The translations under genes and the position numbers were made by a program. Of a DNA stretch of 21,845 nt, positions 1 through 7,518 are shown one piece after another (positions within the stretch are counted from its first letter, which is position 1; the number at the start of each line of letters is the position of its first letter). Under the pieces are notes generated by a model that did not search any database, was not told where the DNA came from, and saw nothing but the letters and a program-made list of their open reading frames with translations. This stretch comes from Candidatus Thiodiazotropha taylori (GTDB lineage Bacteria > Pseudomonadota > Gammaproteobacteria > Chromatiales > Chromatiaceae): assembly GCA_019100305.1 (NCBI GenBank), contig JAHRHW010000021.1, forward strand, positions 1-21,845, read 5' to 3'.

Positions 1-110
1 TGGAGTTTCTGGGTGGCTTCGAAACCCCGGAAGGGGAGTGGCTGGATCCTCTGCTGCTGGTGGATGACCGGCAAGCTCAGCAAGAAGACGTGGTACAGGA
101 AAATGATTAG
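1..110 (+). CDS. C-terminal fragment of an unidentified small protein (cut by window start)
   Basis: Reading from position 3, an open frame of 35 codons runs to a TAG at 108-110. It encodes an acidic tail with the segment FETPEGEWLDPLLLVDD and ends in QEND. Its stop lies inside the start region of the DUF3106 gene (ATGATTAG, 8-nt overlap), the arrangement expected for translationally coupled genes of one operon. The start and most of the protein lie outside the window, so I cannot name a family. DUF3106 genes often follow sigma-factor or small regulatory genes, but nothing visible here proves that. The overlap and protein-like composition make it likely to be a real gene end. Confidence 0.55.
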   Translation, partial: EFLGGFETPEGEWLDPLLLVDDRQAQQEDVVQEND

Positions 111-597
111 GTGCTGGTTAACGATAGGCCTGCTGCTTATGGTATCTCCATTGATGGCGGAGGATCTCTCCTGGGCTGGGATGAGCGATAGCCAGCAGAA
201 GCTGCTGGCGCCACTGGCCGAACAGTGGGAGAGTCTGCCGGAATCCCGACGGCAGCGACTTCTCAAGGGGGCGGACCGTTGGTCACAGATGACGCCGAAG
301 CAGCGGGATCGGGCGAAATCTCGCCTTGAGACCTGGCGCGATCTGAGTGCGGATCAAAAGCAACTGGTGCGGGAGCGGTTTCGGGAGTTTGTCGCGCTGG
401 AGCCGCAACAGCGGCAGCTGTTGCTAGATCGCTATCAGCGCTTTCAGAACCTCTCGGTGGATGAGCGCAATGCGCTGCGCAAACGCTGGCAGAGCATGTC
501 GCCTCAACAGCGGCAACGGGCACTCAAACGCTCGAAATTACTGCGACGACTGACACCGCAACAGAGACAACGGCTATTGAAGAAGTTGAAACAGTAG
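103..597 (+). CDS. DUF3106 domain periplasmic protein
   Basis: A 164-aa protein with an N-terminal signal peptide (MIRCWLTIGLLLMVSPLMA, then EDLSW), so it is predicted to be exported to the periplasm. The mature part is highly charged and rich in Arg and Gln. It has repeated short helical units of the type 'W..L...QR..L..R...' and 'LTPQQRQRLLKK', as in the DUF3106 family, whose biochemical role is unknown. I chose the ATG at 103 because it puts the signal peptide at the N terminus and overlaps the upstream stop by 8 nt. The same frame is open back to position 13, but that would bury the signal peptide behind 30 implausible residues. The next gene starts 2 nt after the stop, so the two are surely cotranscribed. 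Confidence 0.85.
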   Translation: MIRCWLTIGLLLMVSPLMAEDLSWAGMSDSQQKLLAPLAEQWESLPESRRQRLLKGADRWSQMTPKQRDRAKSRLETWRDLSADQKQLVRERFREFVALEPQQRQLLLDRYQRFQNLSVDERNALRKRWQSMSPQQRQRALKRSKLLRRLTPQQRQRLLKKLKQ

Positions 598-599
598 CC

Positions 600-1481
600 A
601 TGGATCGTTATATCGCATCAGCCCTGCTGATCTGCTGTCTCATTGCGAACGCACAGGGGGCACCGCTTGAATGGGCGTGGCTGGATGAGATCGGGCCACC
701 GCCCCAATCCAGTCTGGGTGTGAATCTCGGCCTAGATGATTCGGATGGCTGGAACCGCCAACTGGATCTCAGTCTGGCGGGGCCACTCTTCTCCCGGTTT
801 GATTTCTCCTACGGAAAAAGTCATGTGGAATCGGATCAGGCGCAACTTGAGACCGACTACTACGCACTTGGCTTTACAACCGATCCTCTGGCAGAGGTCG
901 CGATCTCGGCTGGCTTTGAGGAGTGGGGCGATGAGGATGCACTTACAATCGAAACCCTGTGGCTCGGTTTCACCTTCAACCTCGGCGGCCTGTCGGTTAC
1001 CTTAGTGCCTCAGCAACGAGATATTCGCTTGCAGGTCAGCGACTGGTATCGACGTCGTGCCGACCATGTGGATCTGGAGAGCCGGGATATCGGTCTCATG
1101 CTGAGCTATTTTACAGCTGACGGCTGGGTCTTCAGTGGCAGCTATTTCAACTACGACTACTCGGAGAACGTCAGCCGTCTCGATGAGAACCATCGGGTCA
1201 TCTATATCTTTCCCCTCGATACCCTGGATCTGGCCAGTGGTCTGGATGACTACCGCTACTCGATCGGTATCGGCAAACTGCTTAGCGAGATCAGTGTCGA
1301 CCTGGACTGGAGTCGCAGTCTTTCTGCCGTGGATGGCAATTTTGCCAGTGTCACCAGTCTCTCATTCGATATCCCCCTCAACGATCAATTCAGTTTGAAT
1401 GTCATGGGTGGCGTACAGGATGTGGATTACGCCGAGGATAAGATCCTTTTTTCCAATCTTGGGCTGACCCTCTTCTGGTAA
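600..1481 (+). CDS. Predicted outer-membrane beta-barrel protein
   Basis: A 293-aa protein with a signal peptide (hydrophobic ALLICCLIANAQG, cleavage near residue 20). Alternating hydrophobic/polar strands run through the whole mature sequence, for example in the stretches around FDFSYGKS, YYALGFTT, WLGFTFN, GSYFNYDY and SISVDLDWSR-like segments. The protein ends in LGLTLFW, and a C-terminal aromatic residue is the usual signal for insertion by the BAM machinery. I cannot assign a named porin family; no catalytic motif is visible. It starts 2 nt after the DUF3106 stop, so the periplasmic DUF3106 protein and this barrel are likely made together and may act on the envelope together. That functional link is inference. 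Confidence 0.75.
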   Translation: MDRYIASALLICCLIANAQGAPLEWAWLDEIGPPPQSSLGVNLGLDDSDGWNRQLDLSLAGPLFSRFDFSYGKSHVESDQAQLETDYYALGFTTDPLAEVAISAGFEEWGDEDALTIETLWLGFTFNLGGLSVTLVPQQRDIRLQVSDWYRRRADHVDLESRDIGLMLSYFTADGWVFSGSYFNYDYSENVSRLDENHRVIYIFPLDTLDLASGLDDYRYSIGIGKLLSEISVDLDWSRSLSAVDGNFASVTSLSFDIPLNDQFSLNVMGGVQDVDYAEDKILFSNLGLTLFW

Positions 1482-1607
1482 ATCCACACCCACAGCCAAT
1501 TAGAAAAATTGTCTTAGAACATTTCCTGTCAACCAGTTCGCGTTGATTGCGTTAATCCCTTTAGAGGACGGATCAAATCGTCTGATAAGGACTATTCAAT
1601 CAATAAC

Positions 1608-1612
1608 GAGGA
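1608..1612 (+). promoter_or_regulatory. Ribosome binding site deciding the start of the DUF4382 lipoprotein
   Basis: GAGGA lies 7 nt before the ATG at 1620 and almost touches the ATG at 1614. The spacing favours 1620 as the true start. Confidence 0.6.
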
Positions 1613-1619
1613 AATGGTG

Positions 1620-3455
1620 ATGAAAGGTTTTTTAGACAACTGGTTTATGCCTGGCTTGCTCAGTCTGATGTTTCTGCTGACAGGATGCGGTGGAGGCGGC
1701 AGTTCCGATTCCACCGGGGAGAGCGGAACCGAAGAGAGCGGAAGATTGGTGATCGGTGTGACCGACGCCCCCGGGGACTTCAGCAGCTATACCGTGGATG
1801 TGGTCTCACTCACCCTGACCAAACAGAACGGTGCGGTGGTGGATACTCTGCCACTCAATACCCGTATCGATTTTGCTCAGTACACGGATATGACCGAGTT
1901 CGTCACAGCTGCGACGGTACCCTCAGGACGCTATGTAAAGGCCGATATGGTGGTGGATTACAGCAATGCGGAAATCTGGGTGGAAGGAGAGAGTGGCGAA
2001 TTGCTGAAAGTGCCACCGGCTAACATTCTCAATGAGGCCGGTGAGACGCTGAGCCAGCTTGAGCTATCGGTACATATCGAAGGCAGGCAGTCATTAAGGA
2101 TCGCACCGGGTATACCGGCCCATCTCACCCTCGATTTCGATCTCAATACCTCGAATCATGTGGATCTCAGCGGAGCGGAGCCGCTATTGACCGTACAGCC
2201 GATCCTGCTGGCGGATGTGGAGCTCGATCATCCCAAGCCTCATCGTCTGCGTGGGCCTCTACTGAATGTGGATGGTGAGAACAGTGAGTTCGAGATCAGC
2301 ATCCGCCCATTCCGCCACCGTTTCAACCGGCAGAACCGTTTCGGTGAGTTAACGGTGAGTGTTTCCGATGAGACCTACTATGAGATCGATGGCGAAACCT
2401 ATCAGGGAGAGAGTGGACTGGCTGCACTGGATGACCTCCCCACATTCACGGCGACCCTGGCGGTCGGTGAGTTGCAGCGTAACAATAACCGGTTCACCTA
2501 TCAGGCAACGGAGGTCTATGCCGGTTCCAGCGTACCTGGAGGCGAACTCGATGCAGTGAGAGGTAATGTGATCGCCCGTAGCGGTGACCAGTTGACGGTC
2601 AGAGGGGTGACGCTGATGCGGGCGGATGGCTCGGTGGTGTTTCGGGATACCATCGACGTGCAGTTGGATGGGGAGACCGTCGTCAAGAAGCAGTTGTCGA
2701 CCGAGGAGCATGATAGCGGTGAGATTTCCGTCGGTCAGCGTGTACTGGTGTTCGGCAACCTGGATGCAGCCGAGTCGAGCCTGGCTGCGGATCATCTGAG
2801 GATGCTGGTGACGGTTCTCAGCAGCACCCGGGTCGATGATGAGAGCGCTCTGGTGGTTGACCTGCAGAAGATTGATGGCCGGCCGGTTTCGCTTTTCGAT
2901 TTCAGCGGTACCGGCAGTAGCTCGGCGACCGATGCCGATCCAGAAAACTACGAAGTGGATCATGGTGCGCTGGATATCTCACAGATCAATGCGGGTGTGC
3001 CATTGCGGGTGATTGGCTTTGTTACCCCATTCGCCACAGCGCCGGTTGATTTCACGGCTCAAAGCCTGGTTGACCTGACCGAGGTTGCGGCAGTGTTGAC
3101 CCTGGGTTTTGGCAGCGGCAGTGCGAATGCGTTCAGTGCCATCTCGGCAGAGGGTCTGACCCTCGATCTGACCGATACAGAGCTGTTTCATCATCTGGGT
3201 CGGGCCGGTATTGTAATCGACCTGACTGAACTGGCTGTGGAACCGGTGATCGTACCCCATGACGATGGAGAGGGCAGTTTCTGGATCGAGGAGGGGGATA
3301 CCCTGCAGTTGCATACCGATTTTACCAACTTTGCCGAAGATCTGAGCTCAAGAGTCGAGTCGGGCAGTCTGGTAAAAGGGGTGCTTGCCAGTGGTGACTA
3401 TGTGGATCAGAGCGGCGTGGTCACCAGTAGGATGATTGTCGTCAAACTGCTCTGA
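1620..3455 (+). CDS. DUF4382-type lipoprotein
   Basis: A 611-aa protein starting MKGFLDNW with a lipoprotein signal peptide. The hydrophobic stretch ends in the lipobox LTGC and is followed by GGGGSSDS, a low-complexity linker typical of surface or periplasmic lipoproteins. The first domain (about residues 40-195) begins RLVIGVTDAPGDFSSYTVDV and matches the DUF4382 pattern (G.L.V.VTDAP plus a V.S(L/I) strand). The rest (about 200-611) is a series of beta-rich segments with repeated 'G.V......L.V.G' features, resembling DUF5666-like beta units in tandem. No enzymatic motif is visible. An alternative ATG at 1614 would add two residues (MV). The gene is monocistronic: 132 nt separate it from the barrel gene, and a convergent gene follows. 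Confidence 0.8.
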   Translation: MKGFLDNWFMPGLLSLMFLLTGCGGGGSSDSTGESGTEESGRLVIGVTDAPGDFSSYTVDVVSLTLTKQNGAVVDTLPLNTRIDFAQYTDMTEFVTAATVPSGRYVKADMVVDYSNAEIWVEGESGELLKVPPANILNEAGETLSQLELSVHIEGRQSLRIAPGIPAHLTLDFDLNTSNHVDLSGAEPLLTVQPILLADVELDHPKPHRLRGPLLNVDGENSEFEISIRPFRHRFNRQNRFGELTVSVSDETYYEIDGETYQGESGLAALDDLPTFTATLAVGELQRNNNRFTYQATEVYAGSSVPGGELDAVRGNVIARSGDQLTVRGVTLMRADGSVVFRDTIDVQLDGETVVKKQLSTEEHDSGEISVGQRVLVFGNLDAAESSLAADHLRMLVTVLSSTRVDDESALVVDLQKIDGRPVSLFDFSGTGSSSATDADPENYEVDHGALDISQINAGVPLRVIGFVTPFATAPVDFTAQSLVDLTEVAAVLTLGFGSGSANAFSAISAEGLTLDLTDTELFHHLGRAGIVIDLTELAVEPVIVPHDDGEGSFWIEEGDTLQLHTDFTNFAEDLSSRVESGSLVKGVLASGDYVDQSGVVTSRMIVVKLL

Positions 3456-3475
3456 GTTTCGATCAAATCCTTGAT

Positions 3476-3497
3476 GCCCTCTCCCTCAGGGGAGGGC
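3476..3497. terminator. GC-rich hairpin between convergent genes
   Basis: GCCCTC (3476-3481) pairs with GAGGGC (3492-3497). After a one-base T bulge, CCC pairs with GGG, leaving a 3-nt loop. It sits between the stops of convergent genes at 3455 and 3521, a good place for a bidirectional terminator. There is no clear T-tract. Its sequence is related to the C/T-rich hairpin repeats at 4609, 4757 and 14728, so it may be a repeat copy that serves as a terminator. Confidence 0.45.
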
Positions 3498-3520
3498 TCA
3501 TGGTAAGTATCAAAACGGTC

Positions 3521-4036
3521 CTATACCAATTCGTCGAGGTAGATGGCCATTTCCAATGCGTGCCTTTCGCTGTTCGGATCGATGATCGCTTCGATACGCT
3601 CGATTCGGTCGAGGTAGGTGGCTGGCAACTGATGTTCTCTAGCGCCTCTCAACACATGGTGTTTATACCAACTGTAAGGTTTCGATAGAGAATCGATGTG
3701 GGTGGCGTAGTAGGTAAAAGCAGTCAGGCTGTCAGCAGATCCAGTCAACAAGGTAACCTGTTTCTCCTCATAGCCGTTCCCCAGCCCTTCGTGCCAATCA
3801 AGCTTCGTTTTTTCAGTTTGAGCGATTTCAAATACGACACCGATGACCCGATGTTGCGGATTATGGGTCTCCAGTGCATCGCATTTGGCAGAACCGTCCC
3901 GGCTTCTCTTATGAAAGCAGAGTTGGTGCGCCTCAAGCGTGGCGGTAAATCTGAATTGTGCCGAAGGCACTCGCTCCCTGAGGCGCCTGGATGACATATT
4001 CGAACCATAGGCGAAATAGAGCATTGGATCTTTCAC
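3521..4036 (-). CDS. Gamma-glutamylcyclotransferase (AIG2-like) family protein
   Basis: A 171-aa cytosolic protein. It carries the family's N-terminal substrate-binding motif YGSNM (residues 10-14). The segment FHKRSRDGSAKCDAL matches the usual 'F.K.S.DGS.K.N' strand. The LD.(H)EG motif (LDWHEGLGNGY, with Glu83) holds the position of the catalytic acid of GGCT enzymes. Members release 5-oxoproline from gamma-glutamyl peptides or act on related amides; the actual substrate cannot be read from sequence. The start shown is a GTG with AAAGGT upstream. An ATG at 4024 would give MLYFAYGSNM, a common start for the family, and is equally plausible. It lies 12 nt downstream of the DUF1330 gene and is probably cotranscribed. 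Confidence 0.85.
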   Translation of the reverse strand: MKDPMLYFAYGSNMSSRRLRERVPSAQFRFTATLEAHQLCFHKRSRDGSAKCDALETHNPQHRVIGVVFEIAQTEKTKLDWHEGLGNGYEEKQVTLLTGSADSLTAFTYYATHIDSLSKPYSWYKHHVLRGAREHQLPATYLDRIERIEAIIDPNSERHALEMAIYLDELV

Positions 4037-4048
4037 GTAATTTGACCT

Positions 4049-4336
4049 TTACGCTTCATAGGTTAGCAGATCCAGCTCCGCTGCCTCCTGGCGAAGCGGA
4101 ATCAACGCTTGATACTGCGGGGAGGTGTACCAGTCGTTGAGGGCCTGCATATCGGGAAACTCGATGACAACCGTGTCACTATGCTGGTGACTTCCGGATA
4201 GAACAGCTGACAAACTGCCCCGGAAGACCAGGGAGCCCTGCCAGGGCTCAAGAGTGGCGGGTACCTTGCTGCGATACTCCTGCCACTTATCGCTCTTTTT
4301 TACCGTGATATGTCCAATTAGGTAAGCCTTTGCCAT
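4049..4336 (-). CDS. DUF1330 domain protein
   Basis: A 95-aa protein (MAKAYLIGHITVKKSDKW...) with the dimeric alpha/beta-barrel ferredoxin-like fold pattern of DUF1330. The N-terminal strand is A.L.G.I.V.D...W..Y, and the conserved central 'VVIEFPDMQALNDWYTSPQYQ' region corresponds to the family's 'v.iefps...a..wy.s..Y'. Length matches the family (about 95 aa). No precise reaction is established. AAGGAG lies 7-8 nt before the ATG, a strong ribosome binding site. It is the first gene of a two-gene unit with the gamma-glutamylcyclotransferase-like gene, so its promoter should lie just beyond 4336. Confidence 0.88.
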   Translation of the reverse strand: MAKAYLIGHITVKKSDKWQEYRSKVPATLEPWQGSLVFRGSLSAVLSGSHQHSDTVVIEFPDMQALNDWYTSPQYQALIPLRQEAAELDLLTYEA

Positions 4337-4606
4337 AGGTATCTCCTTGTCGCCTGGTTCGGTTTTGTTGCTGGTTGTTTTGCAGTGGGCGGTAGCCGTG
4401 GTTCCCGTGAATCTTGCAACAACCCCCGTTTTCTTGAGAGATTATCTGATTAACAGGCAAGTTGTAAGCCATCACGATATACTGGATTGTTGTGAATACA
4501 GGCTCTGGCATACCAGGATTTGTGACATGAAGAGAGATTGCCAAGCAGAATATAAAGGTTACAAAAAGCACCAATTATCAGCGTACCATTCTGATGGAAA
4601 GATTAG

Positions 4607-4650
4607 CTCCCCTCTCCCCTTGTGGGAGAGGGGCTGGGGGAGAGGGGGAG
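4607..4650 (+). repeat. C/T-rich hairpin repeat, copy 1
   Basis: CCCCTCTCCC (4609-4618) is followed by a 5-nt loop and GGGAGAGGGG (4624-4633), then a G-rich tail CTGGGGGAGAGGGGGAG. The perfect 10-bp stem and the tail reappear in reverse complement at 4745-4784. Confidence 0.8.
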
Positions 4651-4744
4651 ATAGTGGCACCTCAGTATTAATAAGAAATCAACATGATAAAAATGAAGAA
4701 TCGATGTTTTTTTCTTTTTAGCCAAGTGAAACGCTTCGCGTCCA

Positions 4745-4784
4745 CCCTCTCCCCAACCCCTCTCCCATCAAGGGAGAGGGGCTC
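4745..4784 (-). repeat. C/T-rich hairpin repeat, copy 2 (inverted relative to copy 1)
   Basis: The head CCCTCTCCCCAA is followed by CCCCTCTCCC (4757-4766), loop ATCAA and GGGAGAGGGG (4772-4781). Reverse-complementing copy 1 gives nearly the same string, so the two copies face each other across about 95 nt. They could also pair with one another into one long stem. Confidence 0.8.
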
Positions 4785-4883
4785 TGGTGCCTCTCCTTAA
4801 CTGACTTTCGAGTTAACAGGTCAACGGTGAGCGTGGAATCATCTTCCTATGTCGAAACTGGTTTCCTGACAACAAATTGGATC

Positions 4884-4889
4884 GAGTGA
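4884..4889 (+). promoter_or_regulatory. Ribosome binding site deciding the start at 4895
   Basis: GAGTGA lies 5 nt before the ATG at 4895. The frame is also open from a TTG at 4877, which has no such site. Confidence 0.45.
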
Positions 4890-4894
4890 TTTTT

Positions 4895-6433
4895 ATGAGT
4901 GATCAATCTGCAGCAACTGTCTCAAATCGACTGCGTCTGTTGGGTTTCTCCCTGACCGTGTTCCTCTCATCAGCCGCACTGCTGGTGCTTGAGATCCTCG
5001 CCGGTCGGTTGCTGGCACCCCATATCGGAGTGTCCCTCTATACCTGGACGTCGATCATCGGAGTGATCCTGGCAGGCTTGTCGCTTGGCAACTGGCTGGG
5101 TGGGGTTTGGGCGGACCGGGGTGCCGACGGGCGGGTGGCTGGGGTTGCAATGGCGCTGGCGGGTATCTATGCCATGCTGGCCCTACCACTGATGGATGGA
5201 CTGGGTGGCTTGCTGGCGGCGCAACAGGTCGGTCTGCTTGGATCGAGTTTTGTTTTTGCCTTTACTCTGTTTGCACCGCCCGCCGTGGCGATCGGCATCG
5301 TCACGCCCCTGCTGACAACCCGCGCCCTCGATCTGGATCCCCGGGCCGGGCATGTGGTAGGCAGAATGCACGCTCTGGCGGCCATTGGCAGTATCGTCGG
5401 TACCTTCGCCACCGGGTATTGGCTGGTTCAGTCGTTCGGTTCCCGGGCCATCCTGTTTGGTACTGGTGTTGGATTGATCCTGCTCGCCGCACCCTTTCTG
5501 ATGAGAGTGCGATTGCCGGTATTGGTCATTTTGGTATTGGCGACCCTGTTCTCTGCGCTTCTGAGTCTCTCCCAACAGGGGCTTCAGGGCTCCTGCGATC
5601 GGGAGAGCCAGTACTTCTGCATCCGTGTGGTGGATCGCAGCAGTGATGCGCCATTTGGCCAGGCTCGCGGCATGGTGCTTGATCATCTGCTCCATGGTAT
5701 CAACCACGACACCGATCCAAGAATCATCATTGCCCCCTATGTGCATGCCATTGATGAGCTCGTCTATGCACACTTCAATCAACGTTATGATGCAGGTCTT
5801 GAGTGGTTCTTTCTTGGGGGAGGTAGCTACACCCATCCCCGTGCGGTTCAGGCGTTGAGTCCGGAATCCTCGGTCACTGTGGCCGAGCTCGATCCGATGG
5901 TGACCTTGACCGCCGTGGAGAAACTCTACCTGGAACCGGAAGCGATGCGTATCCTGCACGAAGATGGGCGTCGGGCACTGACGGCGGAGAGCGGTAAGTT
6001 CGATGTCATCGTCGGCGATGTGTTTCACGATGTGGCGATCCCCGAACATATGGTCACTCTGGAGTTTGCCGAGATTGTCCGCCAGCGGTTAAGAGCCGAC
6101 GGTATCTACCTCATGAACATCGTTGATGCCTTTCCCGACCCCAGGCTTGTTCGCGCCATCACGAAAACCCTCAACGAGGTGTTCAACCATGTCGATCTCT
6201 GGATGGAGGGTGTACCTGGTGCAGAGCGGGTTACCTTCGTGTTGAGTGCTACCAACAGTGAACGACCAGCGGAGATCGTGCAGGCCCGATTCGGCTTTGA
6301 ACGAACCTGGTTTCGGGTGACTGAAAAATTGATGACCTTGGGAAAGCCACTGGACCAGTTGCCGCTACTTACCGATGACTATGCGCCGGTGGAGCGATTG
6401 ATTGCAGGCCTGTTGCTTGGTGAACGTGACTAG
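4895..6433 (+). CDS. Fused multi-TM / spermidine synthase-like protein
   Basis: A 512-aa protein. The N-terminal half (about residues 15-225) has some seven hydrophobic segments, the first containing LSSAALLVLEILAGRLLAPH, typical of the membrane part of 'fused MFS/spermidine synthase' proteins. The C-terminal half is a Rossmann methyltransferase-like domain of the aminopropyltransferase type: a glycine motif GGG at 308-310, the acidic AELD at 330-333, DGRRAL, then FDVIVGDVFHD around Asp375. The glycine motif reads GGGSYTHPR rather than the usual GGGDG of true spermidine synthases, and the DS.DP-like gate loop is altered to GDVFHD. Genuine polyamine synthesis is therefore doubtful. The start is the ATG at 4895, with GAGTGA just upstream; a TTG at 4877 is the alternative. 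The gene stands alone, convergent with the next. Confidence 0.85.
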   Translation: MSDQSAATVSNRLRLLGFSLTVFLSSAALLVLEILAGRLLAPHIGVSLYTWTSIIGVILAGLSLGNWLGGVWADRGADGRVAGVAMALAGIYAMLALPLMDGLGGLLAAQQVGLLGSSFVFAFTLFAPPAVAIGIVTPLLTTRALDLDPRAGHVVGRMHALAAIGSIVGTFATGYWLVQSFGSRAILFGTGVGLILLAAPFLMRVRLPVLVILVLATLFSALLSLSQQGLQGSCDRESQYFCIRVVDRSSDAPFGQARGMVLDHLLHGINHDTDPRIIIAPYVHAIDELVYAHFNQRYDAGLEWFFLGGGSYTHPRAVQALSPESSVTVAELDPMVTLTAVEKLYLEPEAMRILHEDGRRALTAESGKFDVIVGDVFHDVAIPEHMVTLEFAEIVRQRLRADGIYLMNIVDAFPDPRLVRAITKTLNEVFNHVDLWMEGVPGAERVTFVLSATNSERPAEIVQARFGFERTWFRVTEKLMTLGKPLDQLPLLTDDYAPVERLIAGLLLGERD

Positions 6434-6529
6434 GAAAAATATAATTGGCCACGCCGGTCGCTCCTCGTTTCAAATAGATCAAATACAGCCGAACTGGCGA
6501 ATGTTGTTAATTAATCAGGTTAACTGGCA

Positions 6530-7405
6530 TCAGCCAGGTGACCGTTGGCTTTTGTCACTCCAGAGAATTACCAGGCCTGAGATGACAATAAGGCAACAAC
6601 CCACAACCACCGGTCTGTTAATTGGTTCATCAAAAAGTAACACACCAAGGGAGACACCAAACAGCAGTCTTGTGTATCTGAATGGAGTCACCGCTGAGAC
6701 TTCACCGGTGCGCATCGCTTTCATTAACCCTGAGTAGGCAATAACGCCAATCAATACTGTCCCCAGTAGATAGAGGGCTGTTGTGGGGTCAGGAAAGACA
6801 AACGGAACTCTCTGCCAGGCAGAAATAACCAAACCGGCAAGCACGATCGATACAAAGCCATAGAAGCCCAGTATTGAAACGCCGAGTGTCGACGGTGCCG
6901 CACGGCTGGCAAGATCGCGCCCCGCAAAGCCAAGCATGCCGAGCAGCGCGAATAGGGAGAGAATTGAGAAGCTTTCACTACCTGGACGTACGATCACAAC
7001 CACGCCGAGCAGACCGATAAATATGGCGATCCATCTCTGCCATCCAACTTTTTCACGAAAAAAGAGTGCGGCACCCAAAACGACAAAGATTGGCGCAGCC
7101 TGAAGAATAACCGTGGTGGAGGAAAGTGTGGTGTAAGCCAGCGCCAGCACATAAAACAGCCGACCGATTACTTCGAATAGAATGCGAGTCTGCATGGGGC
7201 GGGAGAAGGCTTCTTTTGTCAACAGGTGTTGACCGTTCAAGCTGGCCTTAAGGGCGAATACTAGAGTGCCGCCCAACCCAAAAACAGTGAGTATCTGACC
7301 GGCAGGCATTGACTGAGAGACACTCTTGATCAGTGCATCCTCAATGGCAAAGCAGGCCATTGAGATAACCATCCAAAGACTGCCGACCAGGTTGTCACGA
7401 TGCAT
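6530..7405 (-). CDS. DMT superfamily (EamA domain) transporter
   Basis: A 291-aa inner-membrane protein with about ten hydrophobic segments, made of two tandem EamA repeats (about residues 8-140 and 150-283). The hallmark end of the first repeat is AAPIFVVLGAALFFREKVG, and of the second VTPFRYTRLLFGVSLGVLLFDEP, followed by a last helix (VVVGCCLIVISGLVIL). Both show the 'P.....(G)..(F/L)..E' pattern of drug/metabolite exporters. The substrate cannot be inferred. It is separated from the upstream HD-GYP gene by 113 nt, so it may be the last gene of that operon or have its own promoter. Its ribosome binding site is weak. Confidence 0.9.
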   Translation of the reverse strand: MHRDNLVGSLWMVISMACFAIEDALIKSVSQSMPAGQILTVFGLGGTLVFALKASLNGQHLLTKEAFSRPMQTRILFEVIGRLFYVLALAYTTLSSTTVILQAAPIFVVLGAALFFREKVGWQRWIAIFIGLLGVVVIVRPGSESFSILSLFALLGMLGFAGRDLASRAAPSTLGVSILGFYGFVSIVLAGLVISAWQRVPFVFPDPTTALYLLGTVLIGVIAYSGLMKAMRTGEVSAVTPFRYTRLLFGVSLGVLLFDEPINRPVVVGCCLIVISGLVILWSDKSQRSPG

Positions 7406-7518
7406 TGAAATGGAAGTATCACTTTTTAATAACTGAGTTTTAGCACCGCTTTAACTGAAGCAGTTGCTGGGTACCTGCTATTGATTGGTCGATCTTTAAC
7501 AGGCACTTTAACTTGCTG

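Larger units (their letters stand above)
4337..4894. other. Long intergenic region with inverted C/T-rich repeats, no convincing gene
   Basis: A region of 558 nt between divergent genes. Open frames exist on both strands (4347-4721 on +, 4287-4574 on -), but their products lack family character and run through the repeats. The left part should carry the promoter of the DUF1330 unit and the right part that of the spermidine-synthase-like gene. The middle (4607-4784) holds two inverted copies of a hairpin repeat around an A/T-rich core of about 90 nt. Confidence 0.6.

Noticed and set aside
2349..2963. 204-codon minus-strand frame inside the DUF4382 lipoprotein gene
   Set aside because: It lies antisense to a real lipoprotein gene and shows no motif.
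4287..4574. 95-codon minus-strand open frame with a hydrophobic N terminus
   Set aside because: It overlaps the confident DUF1330 gene in another frame. After the first 30 residues the composition is Gln/Arg-rich noise.
4347..4721. 124-codon plus-strand open frame
   Set aside because: It starts inside the upstream region of the DUF1330 gene, runs through the C/T-rich repeat and has no coherent protein character.
4607..4784. CRISPR array
   Set aside because: Only two copies, in opposite orientation, each palindromic, with no regular spacers and no cas genes nearby.
5183..6049. 288-codon minus-strand frame opposite the spermidine-synthase-like gene
   Set aside because: It is antisense to a clearly conserved gene, and the product is His/Gln-rich without any motif: a shadow of codon bias.
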